Assembly (NCBI GenBank): GCA_020831895.1
Contig: JAFIFS010000006.1
Coordinates: forward strand, 1-35,037
Direction: 5' to 3'
DNA: 35,037 nucleotides
From: Chromatiales bacterium
GTDB taxonomy: Bacteria > Pseudomonadota > Gammaproteobacteria > Steroidobacterales > GCA-2729495
Shown: positions 23,421-32,394 of the stretch, piece after piece
Layout of the letters: every line of letters starts with the position of its first letter
How positions within the stretch are numbered: position 1 is the stretch's first letter
Position numbers and translations under genes: made by a program
The notes under the pieces: generated by a model
Database searches by the model: none
Seen by the model: only the letters and a program-made list of their open reading frames with translations
What the model was told of the DNA's origin: nothing

Positions 23421-25043
23421 CTAGCCGGAAATCGTCCCGTTCACGATCGGCGCAAACGCCGTCAGGCTGTCACGCAGGGACGGCCCGCCCAGCCCGTGGT
23501 TCGGGAACAGGTTCGTGAAGTTACCCTGCTCGCCATGCAGCGCCATGTAGTTCAACACCACCATCTCGGCCAGCAGGTTCACATTGTTTGCTGCCGGGCT
23601 CGACGCCGTCTCGACCGAGCCATCGGGCCGGAACCAGCCAATCTGCCGGTGCCTTTCCTGCTGTTCCGGGGTTGCCCCGAGCAGCTGTGCGCGCCCGTTC
23701 GGGTTGTAGACCAGGATGAACGAGGCCGCCGTCGACTGGTTGTCCGAGGTCCACTCGCCCTTGCCCCGGCCCTGCTCGGAGTTGTCGATCACGCCGTTGC
23801 TCGAGAGCGAACCATCGCTGAAGACGTAGAGCATCAGCGGCACGCCCAGGCGCGCCGCATACTCCAGGCAGGCGCCCATGCAGCGTCCCGCGCGCAGGTC
23901 GCGCACCTCGCCCAGGGCGCGTCGCCCGCCATGGTAGTCGTAGCCGCCCATCGTGATGCAGCCGGCACCGGCAAAGCCGTTCATCACCAGCTTCATCACC
24001 GAGGCCGTCTTGCGGAACTCCGGGTCCGCGTTGAATTCCTCCGCAGAGAAGATGCCATTCGCCCCGACGATATCCGGGTCCAGGGCGGGATTCAGCGTCG
24101 ACGGATCACCAAAGCGGTCCGCGATGTCGGCCGAGCGCAGGTAGCCACAGCGCACCAGGTCCTTGATCACCTCGTCGCGCGTGATCCCCGTGTTCGGGTC
24201 GATCGAGTTGAGGCCGGTGCTGACCTGCGTGAGCTTCCGGTCGCTGATCCGGTAGATCGACTCCATCACCGCGACGGCATCCTCCTGGCCAAGCAGCCCG
24301 ACCAGCTGGCCTGTATCCACCAGCCCGGTCACGTCGGTGGGGCGGTCGACTTTAGTCGGGCGAACCTCGGGGTTGATCATCGCCGCGGGCGCCAGCGAGT
24401 TGCCGCCGGAGTCCGTCGGGCGTGAGCCGATCAGCGTCAGCAGTGAGCCGTCTGCGCCCGCGCGATTGATGCCATACATCGGGTTGTGCGGATTGTTCCC
24501 GGTATCGTTCTCGGAGCGGGCCGGGATCAGCGCGCCGTTGACGAAGGCGTCGACGCCGGGGGTCAGTCGCTCCGTGATCCCGCGCATGAAGGCGCTGTCG
24601 GCATGAAACCGCAGGCCCAGCCGGTCGTCGATGTATTCCTGGCCCGTCAGCGGGTTGATCGCGGGTGGAATCATGTCGCCGGGCAAGCCCTGGCGGCTGT
24701 ACCCCTGCGTGCTGATGAAGTCGAGCTGGCCGCCCTGGCGGCCGCCGAGTACGTTCGATCCCACCATGTTGGCGCCGCCCGCCAGGTCGAAGCAGATGAA
24801 GGGGATCTTCCCCGCACCCTGGACCGAGATCCCGCAGCTCTGCGTCAGCGGCTGGAGGTCCCCCGACAAGGCCGCGAATGCCTCCCTCGGATTGGCGAAC
24901 AGGCTGAACACGCCGCCGCCGACGATGGTGGCCGCACCGGTCATGAAGCCCTGCGCAATGAACTGCCGGCGGGTGACCGGACGAGGATGGTCCGGATGGC
25001 GCAGCGGTGCATTGAAGTCGATCGTCTTTTTCCGCCTGGTCAT
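23421..25043 (-). CDS. Tat-exported DUF1501-like protein
   Basis: A 540-residue protein with a twin-arginine signal (VTRRQFIAQG, Arg25-Arg26, then a hydrophobic AATIVGGGVFSLFA stretch), so it is folded before export and may carry a cofactor or metal. The body resembles DUF1501 proteins (an alkaline-phosphatase/sulfatase-like group): ICFDLAGGANMVGSN near the start, CITMGGYDYHGG like the family's GG(F/W)DTH motif, then LMLYVFSDGSLSS. Family membership is by pattern only. The start at ATG 25043 has AGGA upstream; in-frame sequence before it is not signal-like. It is third in an operon with two heme proteins. DUF1501 genes are known partners of planctomycete-type cytochromes, supporting a joint function. 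Confidence 0.78.
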   Translation of the reverse strand: MTRRKKTIDFNAPLRHPDHPRPVTRRQFIAQGFMTGAATIVGGGVFSLFANPREAFAALSGDLQPLTQSCGISVQGAGKIPFICFDLAGGANMVGSNVLGGRQGGQLDFISTQGYSRQGLPGDMIPPAINPLTGQEYIDDRLGLRFHADSAFMRGITERLTPGVDAFVNGALIPARSENDTGNNPHNPMYGINRAGADGSLLTLIGSRPTDSGGNSLAPAAMINPEVRPTKVDRPTDVTGLVDTGQLVGLLGQEDAVAVMESIYRISDRKLTQVSTGLNSIDPNTGITRDEVIKDLVRCGYLRSADIADRFGDPSTLNPALDPDIVGANGIFSAEEFNADPEFRKTASVMKLVMNGFAGAGCITMGGYDYHGGRRALGEVRDLRAGRCMGACLEYAARLGVPLMLYVFSDGSLSSNGVIDNSEQGRGKGEWTSDNQSTAASFILVYNPNGRAQLLGATPEQQERHRQIGWFRPDGSVETASSPAANNVNLLAEMVVLNYMALHGEQGNFTNLFPNHGLGGPSLRDSLTAFAPIVNGTISG

Positions 25044-25083
25044 AGTGTCCTGCCTCGGAAGATCCTGTCGTGGGCCATGGAGC

Positions 25084-27543
25084 TCAGTGCAGCAGCATCG
25101 GGGCGCTGCCAAGCATCGCCGCGCAGCTGGCCTTGCCGATCTGCACGGTGCGTGATACCGGGCAGCTCGCACCGCCACAGTTGTTCAGCCGGTCAACCAG
25201 TGAGCTCAGCTCGCCACGGACCTCGAAGAAGTCCGGCTGCGCATTGAGTCCGACGCCCATCATCCGGTCGATCAGCGGGTCGAGCAGCAGCCAGCGGCTG
25301 CTGCCCGCCAGCGCTGTGTCCGGTGCCGCGTCGAAGTCGAAGCCGGGGAAGAACGCGGCCCGCCGCTGCGGATCCTCGAGCAGCACGTTGCAGTACTCGA
25401 TCGCGAGCTGCGTGACGCCGATCTGATGCGCCGAGACGAAGGTGTCGAGCGCATCGATGGTCGGCAGCTGCTGGCGCACCAGGTTGAACGTGGCTGCCAC
25501 CGCGCTGTTCGTCGCCGGAATGCCGGTCACCTGTGACATCGTCGCGTTGATCCGGTCGAAGGTACGCAGGCCGATGTCCGGCTGCGGTGGCCTGTCGGCC
25601 ACTGCGGGTGGCTGCAGCGGTGCCGGGGTGGTCACGATGTTGCTGCTGTTGCCCAGCACCTCGAAGCTCAGGAAGAATTCGTCGCTGGCCGGTCCGTTCT
25701 GCAGCCCGATCACGGCGCCCTGTCCGGAGAGCAGCTGCCCCAGGCCGGGATCGTAGCCGGCCGAACCGATCGTCGTGTCTATCGCCGAAAAGGCCTGCCC
25801 GACTGCGGGCACGGCGCCATTGATGCCAATGCGCACGCCACGCAGCGGTATCGAGGACGGCACCACGTCGGGGTCCAGGCTGATGAAACGGGGCTCCACG
25901 AAAAGGTAGGCGTAGCTGTCGAACTGGCTTGCCTGCATCAGGATATAGCTGTCGGGCAGCCCAACATGCTCGCTGACGTTGAATAGCAGGAAGAACTTCT
26001 CGCCGACACCGGCATCCATGTTCTGCTGGATCTGCTGGGTGTTCAGCGCGCGGTTGTGGACGGCCACCAGCCTCAGCACGCCCTGCCACTGGCGGTCGCC
26101 CGACGGTTCGTTGCCGAGCACGAACGCGAAGCTGTCATCCCAGTCGGTCAGCAGTCCGCCGCCGGAGCCGTCATTGACCTGTACCTGCTGCCCATTGACA
26201 TGGACGCGGCGGCCGTTGACCGGGTCCCAGGTGACGACGACATGCTGCAAGGTCGCCTGCAGCACCTCGGCCGCCGCGGGTGTCGACAGCACTGGCATGC
26301 CGTTGGCGTTGGTGGCGGTGCTGCGGTTCGCGAAGTCGTACTGGTACTGGGTCTGGCCAAGCGTGAAGTTGCGCGCCTGCGGGCCCGCCGAGTAGCTGAT
26401 GATGCGCGCATCCTCCTGCGTCACGTTGCCCGGGACTACCCAGGCCTCGATCGAGTACTCCCCGGTCGCGCGGATCAGGTCGTAGAGCTTGCGGCTGGCG
26501 GCCGTGCTGCCCTGGGCCTTGCCGCTCTGGATATCGATGCCCCAGCCCCCGAACCAGCTGACTTCGCCTGACAGCGTCAGGTTGATGGCCGGTTCCACGC
26601 CGCTGGTATCGAAGGCCGTCGAGCCCTGCCCTTCCTTGAACTCCCAGAAGGCGATCTGGTGGGCCTCGAACCGGTTGCCACCCGCGGCCACGATTCCGTC
26701 ACCCAGGCCCAGCGCGAAGCTGGTCACCAGCGCCGGATCGATTTCGCTCAGCGGCACGTCGTTGGCCATTGCCTGTATCGCCGAGGTCATCTGCTGGGCG
26801 TTGCTGGCACAGTCACCCCAGCAGTTGTGGAACTCACTGCCGAGCCTGACCACGAAGCGCGAGAGCTGCGGGTTGTCAAGGTCAAGCCGGCTCAACGAGG
26901 CCGCATAGGCGGTGTCGAGGTCGGCATCGGCGAAGAAGGGGGACTGTGCATTGGCCACGCTGCCGCTGTGGCAGGTGGCGCAATAGGCGGTCAGGACGGG
27001 ATACACGGTCTGGGCAAACAGGGCCGGGTCGCCCGGCAGGATGCGGCTTGCACCGACCTGCTTGAGCGGCGGCGCCGTGAGCTCGATCTCTCGCCCGCCG
27101 CTGGCCTCACCGCCCGCCCAGTTCCCGATCCAGGTGGCCAGGATGTCGGCGCAGGCCTGGTCGCTGGTCAGCCAGCAGTTGTGACCGCCCGCCACGCGCG
27201 TGACCAGCACCGATTCGCCTGGGGAGGCGAGGTTCACCAGGCCACCGATCGCCTGATAGGCGAGGTTGACGTCGTCGGACCTGGCAAAGAAGGGCGTCTG
27301 ATTGTCGGCCCCGTGGCAGGTTCCGCAGCGGTTGGCCTGGCGCAGGTTTTCCCAGAGGTTGATCATGAAGGCCTGGGTGTCCTCGGTGGCCGGCGCGGGC
27401 CCGGTATAGCTGCCCGTGACCGGCGGGGTCACCTGCTGGTTGGTCTGTGTCTCCGCACCGCCGCCGCAGGCGGTCACGGCAAGGGCAAGCCCGGCGATGG
27501 CCAGGGCGCGCAGCTTCAACGTCCGTGTGATCAGCTGTTTCAT
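25084..27543 (-). CDS. Di-heme LamG-domain lipoprotein
   Basis: An 819-residue lipoprotein (lipobox VTAC, Cys26). Two tandem cytochrome modules follow: CGTCH at 73-77 and CATCH at 188-192. Each is followed by a PFF segment and then HNCW (121-124 and 239-242), so the modules look duplicated. A concanavalin/LamG-type domain covers roughly 280-500 (AFWEFKEGQGSTAFDTSG, YSIEAWVVPGN, HVVVTWDPVNGRRVHVNG, LRLVAVHNRALN), a fold that often binds carbohydrate or protein. The C-terminal 300 residues are unassigned. It starts 1 nt after the stop of the upstream heme-protein gene. Domain mix resembles planctomycete PSCyt/LamG proteins. Expected site: periplasmic face or outer surface of the outer membrane. 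Confidence 0.8.
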   Translation of the reverse strand: MKQLITRTLKLRALAIAGLALAVTACGGGAETQTNQQVTPPVTGSYTGPAPATEDTQAFMINLWENLRQANRCGTCHGADNQTPFFARSDDVNLAYQAIGGLVNLASPGESVLVTRVAGGHNCWLTSDQACADILATWIGNWAGGEASGGREIELTAPPLKQVGASRILPGDPALFAQTVYPVLTAYCATCHSGSVANAQSPFFADADLDTAYAASLSRLDLDNPQLSRFVVRLGSEFHNCWGDCASNAQQMTSAIQAMANDVPLSEIDPALVTSFALGLGDGIVAAGGNRFEAHQIAFWEFKEGQGSTAFDTSGVEPAINLTLSGEVSWFGGWGIDIQSGKAQGSTAASRKLYDLIRATGEYSIEAWVVPGNVTQEDARIISYSAGPQARNFTLGQTQYQYDFANRSTATNANGMPVLSTPAAAEVLQATLQHVVVTWDPVNGRRVHVNGQQVQVNDGSGGGLLTDWDDSFAFVLGNEPSGDRQWQGVLRLVAVHNRALNTQQIQQNMDAGVGEKFFLLFNVSEHVGLPDSYILMQASQFDSYAYLFVEPRFISLDPDVVPSSIPLRGVRIGINGAVPAVGQAFSAIDTTIGSAGYDPGLGQLLSGQGAVIGLQNGPASDEFFLSFEVLGNSSNIVTTPAPLQPPAVADRPPQPDIGLRTFDRINATMSQVTGIPATNSAVAATFNLVRQQLPTIDALDTFVSAHQIGVTQLAIEYCNVLLEDPQRRAAFFPGFDFDAAPDTALAGSSRWLLLDPLIDRMMGVGLNAQPDFFEVRGELSSLVDRLNNCGGASCPVSRTVQIGKASCAAMLGSAPMLLH

Positions 27544-27544
27544 C

Positions 27545-28750
27545 TCAGTCGCCCATGCAGAAGACGGCGGCCTCGGCGAAGACCTGCCGCATGACGAAGT
27601 TGTTCGACCGGAACGAGTTCACCATCGCGGTGACCTGGCTGCGATCAGCGGCATCCACCGGCGGGCGCAGGCAGACGGCCCGGAAAACCTTCTCGACCTG
27701 GCACTGGGCGAATGCGAGACTGTTCCCGAGCTCCTGTCCCAGCGAGGCTGCGCCATAGCCGCCTCCCGGCAGCTGCATGTCCCAGCCGAGCAGCGCGTTC
27801 TGTCCCTCGCGCCAGTAGTTGTCCCAGCGGTCATCGGGCGTCCGGAATCCGAACGGAAAGGTGTCCTCATTCAGGAAGTACTTGGGCCGCACCTGTCCCG
27901 GTGAATAGACGAGGCGCCCTGCGGTCTCGTCCCAGTCGTAGTAGGCGAAGGCCTGGGACAGGGGGTCCATGCCGGCATGGCAGCTGACGCAGTTGTTGAG
28001 GAAGACCCGGCTGTCGCCACCCGGGCTGCGGGAGACATCCTGGCGGATGCGATCCGGGGAGCGGCTCGTGTCGGCCACCTGCTCCAGGTCGCGGCAGATG
28101 TGACTCATCATCGTGAAGCGGAGCATCGCGCGGTTGGTGCCGGCGATGAAGAACGCCTCGGCGGCCGCACGCGTCGTCATCACACCGGCCGGTGCGCCCG
28201 GGGGCAGGTCCGTCATTGCCGATTGGGTGGTCTGAAGCAGCGCATCGCGCAGGTTGACGCCCTGCGTTTCCATCGCGGCATAGTGATTGTTGTTGGTCAT
28301 CGACCAGGCGGGCAGGCCCAGCGACGGGTCGCCGACATAGAGAATGTCAGCCGAAAGCAGCGTATTGAACGGTACGTCATCGCGCACCATGCCGATCACG
28401 GTGGCGATGTAGTCGTTCAAGGGTACGAAGACCGATTCTTCCCGGTTGGTCCATGGCGCCGCGAAGTTCTTCAGCGTGACGTCGTAGAACGCCCGGTTTT
28501 CCATCGCGAGGTAGGCTGCATCGAGCGCCTGCCCGCCGGCCACGAGATCCTCCATCGTGTCGAGCACGACGGGGCTGGGCGGCACACCGGCAAGCCTGTC
28601 ATGGATGCGGCGAGCCTGGTCTCGTGGACCGGCGATCGCCTCGGTCATCAAGAACGTCGTCAGCAGCAGCACGATGCCTGCGGTGGCCATCCGGCCCGAG
28701 GCATGGCCTGCAGCGACGGTACCCCACCGTCCTGGCAAGCTAAGCGTCAC
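27545..28750 (-). CDS. Exported mono-heme protein, DUF1592/DUF1588-like
   Basis: A 401-residue protein with a Sec signal (hydrophobic GIVLLLTTFLMTEAIA ending near 40) and one heme motif CVSCH at 254-258, in the context NNCVSCHAGMDPLSQAFAYYDWD. That closely echoes the C-x-x-CH-x-x-MDP-x-G-FA-x-E-x-FD signature of DUF1588-type segments in planctomycete/myxobacterial cytochromes, but the protein is shorter than those. GTG 28750 has GGGA just upstream; ATG 28690 is an alternative that still keeps the signal peptide. It is first of a three-gene operon with the LamG cytochrome and the Tat protein. Substrate unknown. Confidence 0.75.
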   Translation of the reverse strand: MTLSLPGRWGTVAAGHASGRMATAGIVLLLTTFLMTEAIAGPRDQARRIHDRLAGVPPSPVVLDTMEDLVAGGQALDAAYLAMENRAFYDVTLKNFAAPWTNREESVFVPLNDYIATVIGMVRDDVPFNTLLSADILYVGDPSLGLPAWSMTNNNHYAAMETQGVNLRDALLQTTQSAMTDLPPGAPAGVMTTRAAAEAFFIAGTNRAMLRFTMMSHICRDLEQVADTSRSPDRIRQDVSRSPGGDSRVFLNNCVSCHAGMDPLSQAFAYYDWDETAGRLVYSPGQVRPKYFLNEDTFPFGFRTPDDRWDNYWREGQNALLGWDMQLPGGGYGAASLGQELGNSLAFAQCQVEKVFRAVCLRPPVDAADRSQVTAMVNSFRSNNFVMRQVFAEAAVFCMGD

Positions 28751-29008
28751 TTTGTCCCATCCCGAAAAGCGGCGTATCGCACGCCGGGGACCATTTAGGG
28801 TTTTCGCGCCCGGGGATTCTGTGACTGCGTTAACAGTTCGCGGATATCAGGTGGATTAGGTTAGCTCGCGTCCCGTTCGGGCCGATGGGGATTGGCAGGA
28901 AGACGGGGCGAGCGCCACGCGGCGCAGCTGCACGGAAGCGAGGAGCCGTGCTCCGGGCCGCGAGGCCGGTCGGCCGGTTGCCGGTCATGTCGGGATGGGA
29001 CTGGGTGT
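28751..29008. promoter_or_regulatory. Divergent control region of the envelope redox cluster
   Basis: This 258-bp region separates the two operons and must hold both promoters. A plus-strand candidate is TTAACA (28830-28835), 18 bp, GATTAG (28854-28859), leaving a leader of about 150 nt. CGGCGT (28770-28775) and ACGCCG (28781-28786) form a 6-bp inverted repeat in the minus-strand leader, a possible operator or hairpin. No small gene is convincing in it. Confidence 0.45.
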
Positions 29009-31651
29009 ATGACTGCAAGCTGTCGCGGCAGCCTGCGCGGGCGTGGCCGAAGCCCGCTGCTGGTGTTGCTTGCCGGAGGGATCCTGGCCGGCTGTGGCGG
29101 GGAGGACGGGGTTGGTCTCGCCAGCGGGCAGGGCCCGGATCCAGTGATCGTCGACATCCCGATTGCCTACGTCAAGCGTGCTGTCCCGGTAAACAACCAG
29201 GGCAACGTCATTCAGACTGATGCTCGCCGGCTGCTTACCTTCCAGCCGGGTGCCGATCTCTACCTGCGCGACCGGGCTGCGCCAGCCGCAGCGGAACGCA
29301 ACATCACCGGCGAACTCACGCAGGGTCAGTACGACATCCGCGATCTCAGCGTCTCCTTTGAGGGCGACCGTATCCTGTTCGCGATGCGGGGTCCGTTCAT
29401 CCCTGGCGCGCAGCCGGAGGACCAGCCTACCTGGAACATCTGGGAGTACGACATCCTGCTCGACGAGTTGCGGCGCGTGATCGCCTCGCCGATCACCGCC
29501 GAGCTGGGCCACGATGTCAGCCCGCAATACTTGCCCGACGGCCGCATCATCTTCACCTCGACCCGCCAGCGGCGCACCAAGGCGATGCTGCTCGACGAGG
29601 GCAAGCCGCAGTTCGACCCGCTGGACGAGGACCTGCGGGAGCCAGCTTTCGTCCTGCACGTGATGAACGCCGACGGCAGCGATATCCGCCAGGTCACGTT
29701 CAACATGAGCCACGACCGCGACCCAGCCGTGCTGGACAACGGCCAGGTCGTGTTCGCCCGCTGGGACCGCTTCGGTCCCCGCAACGCAATCAGTCTCTAC
29801 CGCATGAACCCGGATGGCACGGCCCTGGAGCTGCTCTACGGGCGCAACAGCCATGCAACGGGGACGGGTGGTGCGACCGTGCAGTTCCTGCGCCCGCGTC
29901 CCATGCCGGACGGGCGCGTGATCGCGCTGCTTCAGCCATTCCAGGTCGATGATCTTGGCGGAGACCTCGTGCTGGTCGATGTCGAGCAGTACGTGGAGAA
30001 CACCCAGCCGCTGGCCCAGGGCATCGGCATCCTCCAGGGGCCGGCCCAGGAGCCCGCCACGCTGAACGATGTGCGCACCGACGGCAGCATCTCCCCGGGC
30101 GGGAAGTATGCCGGCGCCTGGCCGCTTTACGACGGGACCTCGCGCATGTTCGTCAGCTGGAGCCAGTGCCGGTTGCGCATGCCCGACGGCCGGATACAGC
30201 CGTGTACCGAGGCGCGCCTCGCGGAGCCCGGCGTGACGGCGGCTCCCCCCCTCTACAGCATCTGGATCTACGACTTCAGCTCCGGCACCAAGCGCCCGGT
30301 CCTGGTGCCGCAGGAAGGCCTCGTCTACAGCGAGATCGTCGCGACCCAGGCGCGTCCGCGTCCGCCGATCATCCTCGACCAGATGTCGGCCCCGGGCGGC
30401 CCCGGGCTTGCGGAGCAGGGGCTCGGCCTGCTCAACATCCGCAGCGTCTATGACGTCAATGGCGTCGATACCATCACGGCCGGCATCGATGTGCTGGCCG
30501 ACCCCGCGCGCCGGAACTTCAGCCAGCGGTCGTCCGCCTGGCTGCGGATCGAGAAGGGAGTCGCCATCCCCGACGACGACGTGCGTGACTTCAGCAACCA
30601 GGCCTTCGGCCGTGGTGGCGTGCGCATCGGCATGCGCGAGATCATTGGCTATGCCCCGATCGAGCCGGACGGTTCTGTCGTGGTGAAGGTTCCCGCCGAC
30701 GTGCCGATCGCGCTGTCGGTGCTGGACCGCGACGGCCGGCGGCGCACCAGCCGCCACCAGGCCTGGCTGCAGGTCCGCCCCGGGGAGATGCTGAGTTGCA
30801 TCGGCTGCCACAGTGCGAGCAGCGGGCTCTCGCATGGCCGGCAGGACGCGTTCGAGAGCGCCTGGCCCGGTGCACAGACGACCAGTCTGCCGTTCCCGAA
30901 CACCAATCCGGCCTTCTTCGCCGATTTCGGCGAGACCATGGCCGAGGCAAAAGCGCGCATCAGCTGCGCGACCGACTGTGCGTTGATCACGCCCAGCGTG
31001 GACGTGGTCTACGACGATATCTGGACCTGGGAGCCGGATGCAGGCCGGGCACCTGATCCCTCGATCGAGTGGCGCTACGCCGATCTGCAGACCGAGCCGC
31101 CAACCTCGCTGGCCTGCCAGATACAGTGGACCGCCGAGTGTCGCACCGTGATCAACTACGAGACACACATCCACCCGCTGTGGAGCGTGCCGCGGCAGGT
31201 GCTGGATCCCGAGGATGAGTTCACCGTGGTGGCCGACTTCACCTGCACAGCCTGTCACACGCGGACTGACGCCATGGGCATGCCGCAGGTGCCGGCCGGC
31301 CAGCTGACCTTGACGGATGGCCCCTCGGCGCAGCAGCCGCTTCATTTCATGTCCTACCGCGAGCTCCTGTTCAACAAGCTCGAGCTCGAACTCGTCGAGG
31401 GCGCCCTGCAGACGCGGCTGGTCGAGGTCGGGGTCGACGAGGAAACCGGGGAGCCGATCCTGGTCACCGTTAACATCCCGGCGCCGATGTCCACCGGCGG
31501 CGCAAGGTCATCGCCACGGTTCTTCAGCCTGTTTGCCCCGGGAGGCTCGCACGAGGGCTGGCTGAGCCCGGCCGAGCTGCGCCTGGTCTCCGAGTGGATC
31601 GACATCGGCGGGCAGTATTTCAACAACCCGTTTGACGCGCCGGAGCAATAG
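29009..31651 (+). CDS. Hydrazine-synthase-alpha-like propeller di-heme lipoprotein
   Basis: An 880-residue lipoprotein (lipobox LAGC, Cys29). The N-terminal half carries TolB/PD40-type propeller repeats (ISVSFEGDRILFAMRG, VSPQYLPDGRIIFTSTR, DRDPAVLDNGQVVFARWD). Two heme motifs follow, CIGCH at 597-601 and CTACH at 746-750, with a NYETHIHPLW segment between them. Propeller plus two c-hemes is the layout of anammox hydrazine synthase alpha subunits and of a wider group of homologues in non-anammox bacteria. No hzsB/hzsC is present, so hydrazine synthesis is not claimed. Start is ATG 29009 after GGGA, giving the lipoprotein signal; the frame is open to 28892 but upstream is not signal-like. First of a six-gene operon. 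Confidence 0.82.
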   Translation: MTASCRGSLRGRGRSPLLVLLAGGILAGCGGEDGVGLASGQGPDPVIVDIPIAYVKRAVPVNNQGNVIQTDARRLLTFQPGADLYLRDRAAPAAAERNITGELTQGQYDIRDLSVSFEGDRILFAMRGPFIPGAQPEDQPTWNIWEYDILLDELRRVIASPITAELGHDVSPQYLPDGRIIFTSTRQRRTKAMLLDEGKPQFDPLDEDLREPAFVLHVMNADGSDIRQVTFNMSHDRDPAVLDNGQVVFARWDRFGPRNAISLYRMNPDGTALELLYGRNSHATGTGGATVQFLRPRPMPDGRVIALLQPFQVDDLGGDLVLVDVEQYVENTQPLAQGIGILQGPAQEPATLNDVRTDGSISPGGKYAGAWPLYDGTSRMFVSWSQCRLRMPDGRIQPCTEARLAEPGVTAAPPLYSIWIYDFSSGTKRPVLVPQEGLVYSEIVATQARPRPPIILDQMSAPGGPGLAEQGLGLLNIRSVYDVNGVDTITAGIDVLADPARRNFSQRSSAWLRIEKGVAIPDDDVRDFSNQAFGRGGVRIGMREIIGYAPIEPDGSVVVKVPADVPIALSVLDRDGRRRTSRHQAWLQVRPGEMLSCIGCHSASSGLSHGRQDAFESAWPGAQTTSLPFPNTNPAFFADFGETMAEAKARISCATDCALITPSVDVVYDDIWTWEPDAGRAPDPSIEWRYADLQTEPPTSLACQIQWTAECRTVINYETHIHPLWSVPRQVLDPEDEFTVVADFTCTACHTRTDAMGMPQVPAGQLTLTDGPSAQQPLHFMSYRELLFNKLELELVEGALQTRLVEVGVDEETGEPILVTVNIPAPMSTGGARSSPRFFSLFAPGGSHEGWLSPAELRLVSEWIDIGGQYFNNPFDAPEQ

Positions 31652-31653
31652 GC

Positions 31654-32394
31654 ATGTACAGGACATTGCTCCTGGCGGCCCTGGTTTTCTCCAGCTTCGT
31701 CACACCAGCTCATGCCAGAGGCGAGCACTATGTCCTCGTGATCACCGAGCCGTTCCTGGACCTGCACACCGGTCCGGGCCGGGGGTTTCCGCAGTTCCAC
31801 GTGGTGGAACGTGGCGGCGAAGTCAGCGTGCTCAAGCGGCGCACGGACTGGTTCAAGCTGCGTGACGAGCGCGGGGTCGAGGGCTGGGCCAGCCGCGCGC
31901 AGCTGGCGCTGGCCGTGGAGAGGGACGGCACGCCGGCCCGCATCGACCAGCCGGGCAGCCGCGAGTACCTGGAGCGACGCTGGGAAGTGGGCGCGATGAT
32001 CGGGGATTTTGGCGGCGCCGACGTGCTGGCCGGCTACGCCGCCTGGCACTTCACCCGCAACCTGTCTGTGGAGCTATGGGCATCGGACATCAGCGGACGG
32101 TTCTCCAGCGGCTGGATGGTCAACGCGAACATCGTGCACCAGCCCTGGCCGGAGTGGCGTATCTCGCCCTTCCTCACGCTGGGTACGGGTGTGATCCGCA
32201 CGGAGCCTGACGCAACGCTGGTCAGTTCGCCCGACAGGACAGACCAGCTTGCGCATGCCGGTGTCGGGCTGCGCATGCATCTGACGCGCCGCTTCATGCT
32301 GCGCGCCGAGTACAAGGGTTACGTGGTGTTCACGAGCCGTGACGAGAACGAGGGTGTCGAGGAATGGAAAGCCGGGTTCGCATTTTTCTTCTGA
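31654..32394 (+). CDS. SH3-domain outer-membrane beta-barrel protein
   Basis: A 246-residue exported protein: signal peptide to about 22 (PAHA), a bacterial SH3-like domain (about 25-90: YVLVITEPFLDLHTGPGRGFPQF, VLKRRTDWFKLRDERGVEGWASRAQL), then a small beta-barrel (about 105-246) with alternating aromatic strands and a C-terminal FAFFF typical of outer-membrane proteins. Bacterial SH3 domains often bind peptidoglycan or peptides, so it may tie the barrel to the cell wall. It starts 2 nt after the propeller gene and overlaps the next gene by 31 nt. Confidence 0.8.
   Translation: MYRTLLLAALVFSSFVTPAHARGEHYVLVITEPFLDLHTGPGRGFPQFHVVERGGEVSVLKRRTDWFKLRDERGVEGWASRAQLALAVERDGTPARIDQPGSREYLERRWEVGAMIGDFGGADVLAGYAAWHFTRNLSVELWASDISGRFSSGWMVNANIVHQPWPEWRISPFLTLGTGVIRTEPDATLVSSPDRTDQLAHAGVGLRMHLTRRFMLRAEYKGYVVFTSRDENEGVEEWKAGFAFFF

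Noticed and set aside
28985-31345. Open frame of about 786 codons on the minus strand opposite the propeller cytochrome
   Set aside because: Antisense shadow; the plus frame has a lipobox, propeller repeats and heme motifs.
29009-31651. Hydrazine synthesis or anammox metabolism
   Set aside because: Only an alpha-like architecture is present. No hzsB/hzsC-like genes or hydrazine dehydrogenase are in the window, and the other genes fit an ordinary gammaproteobacterium.
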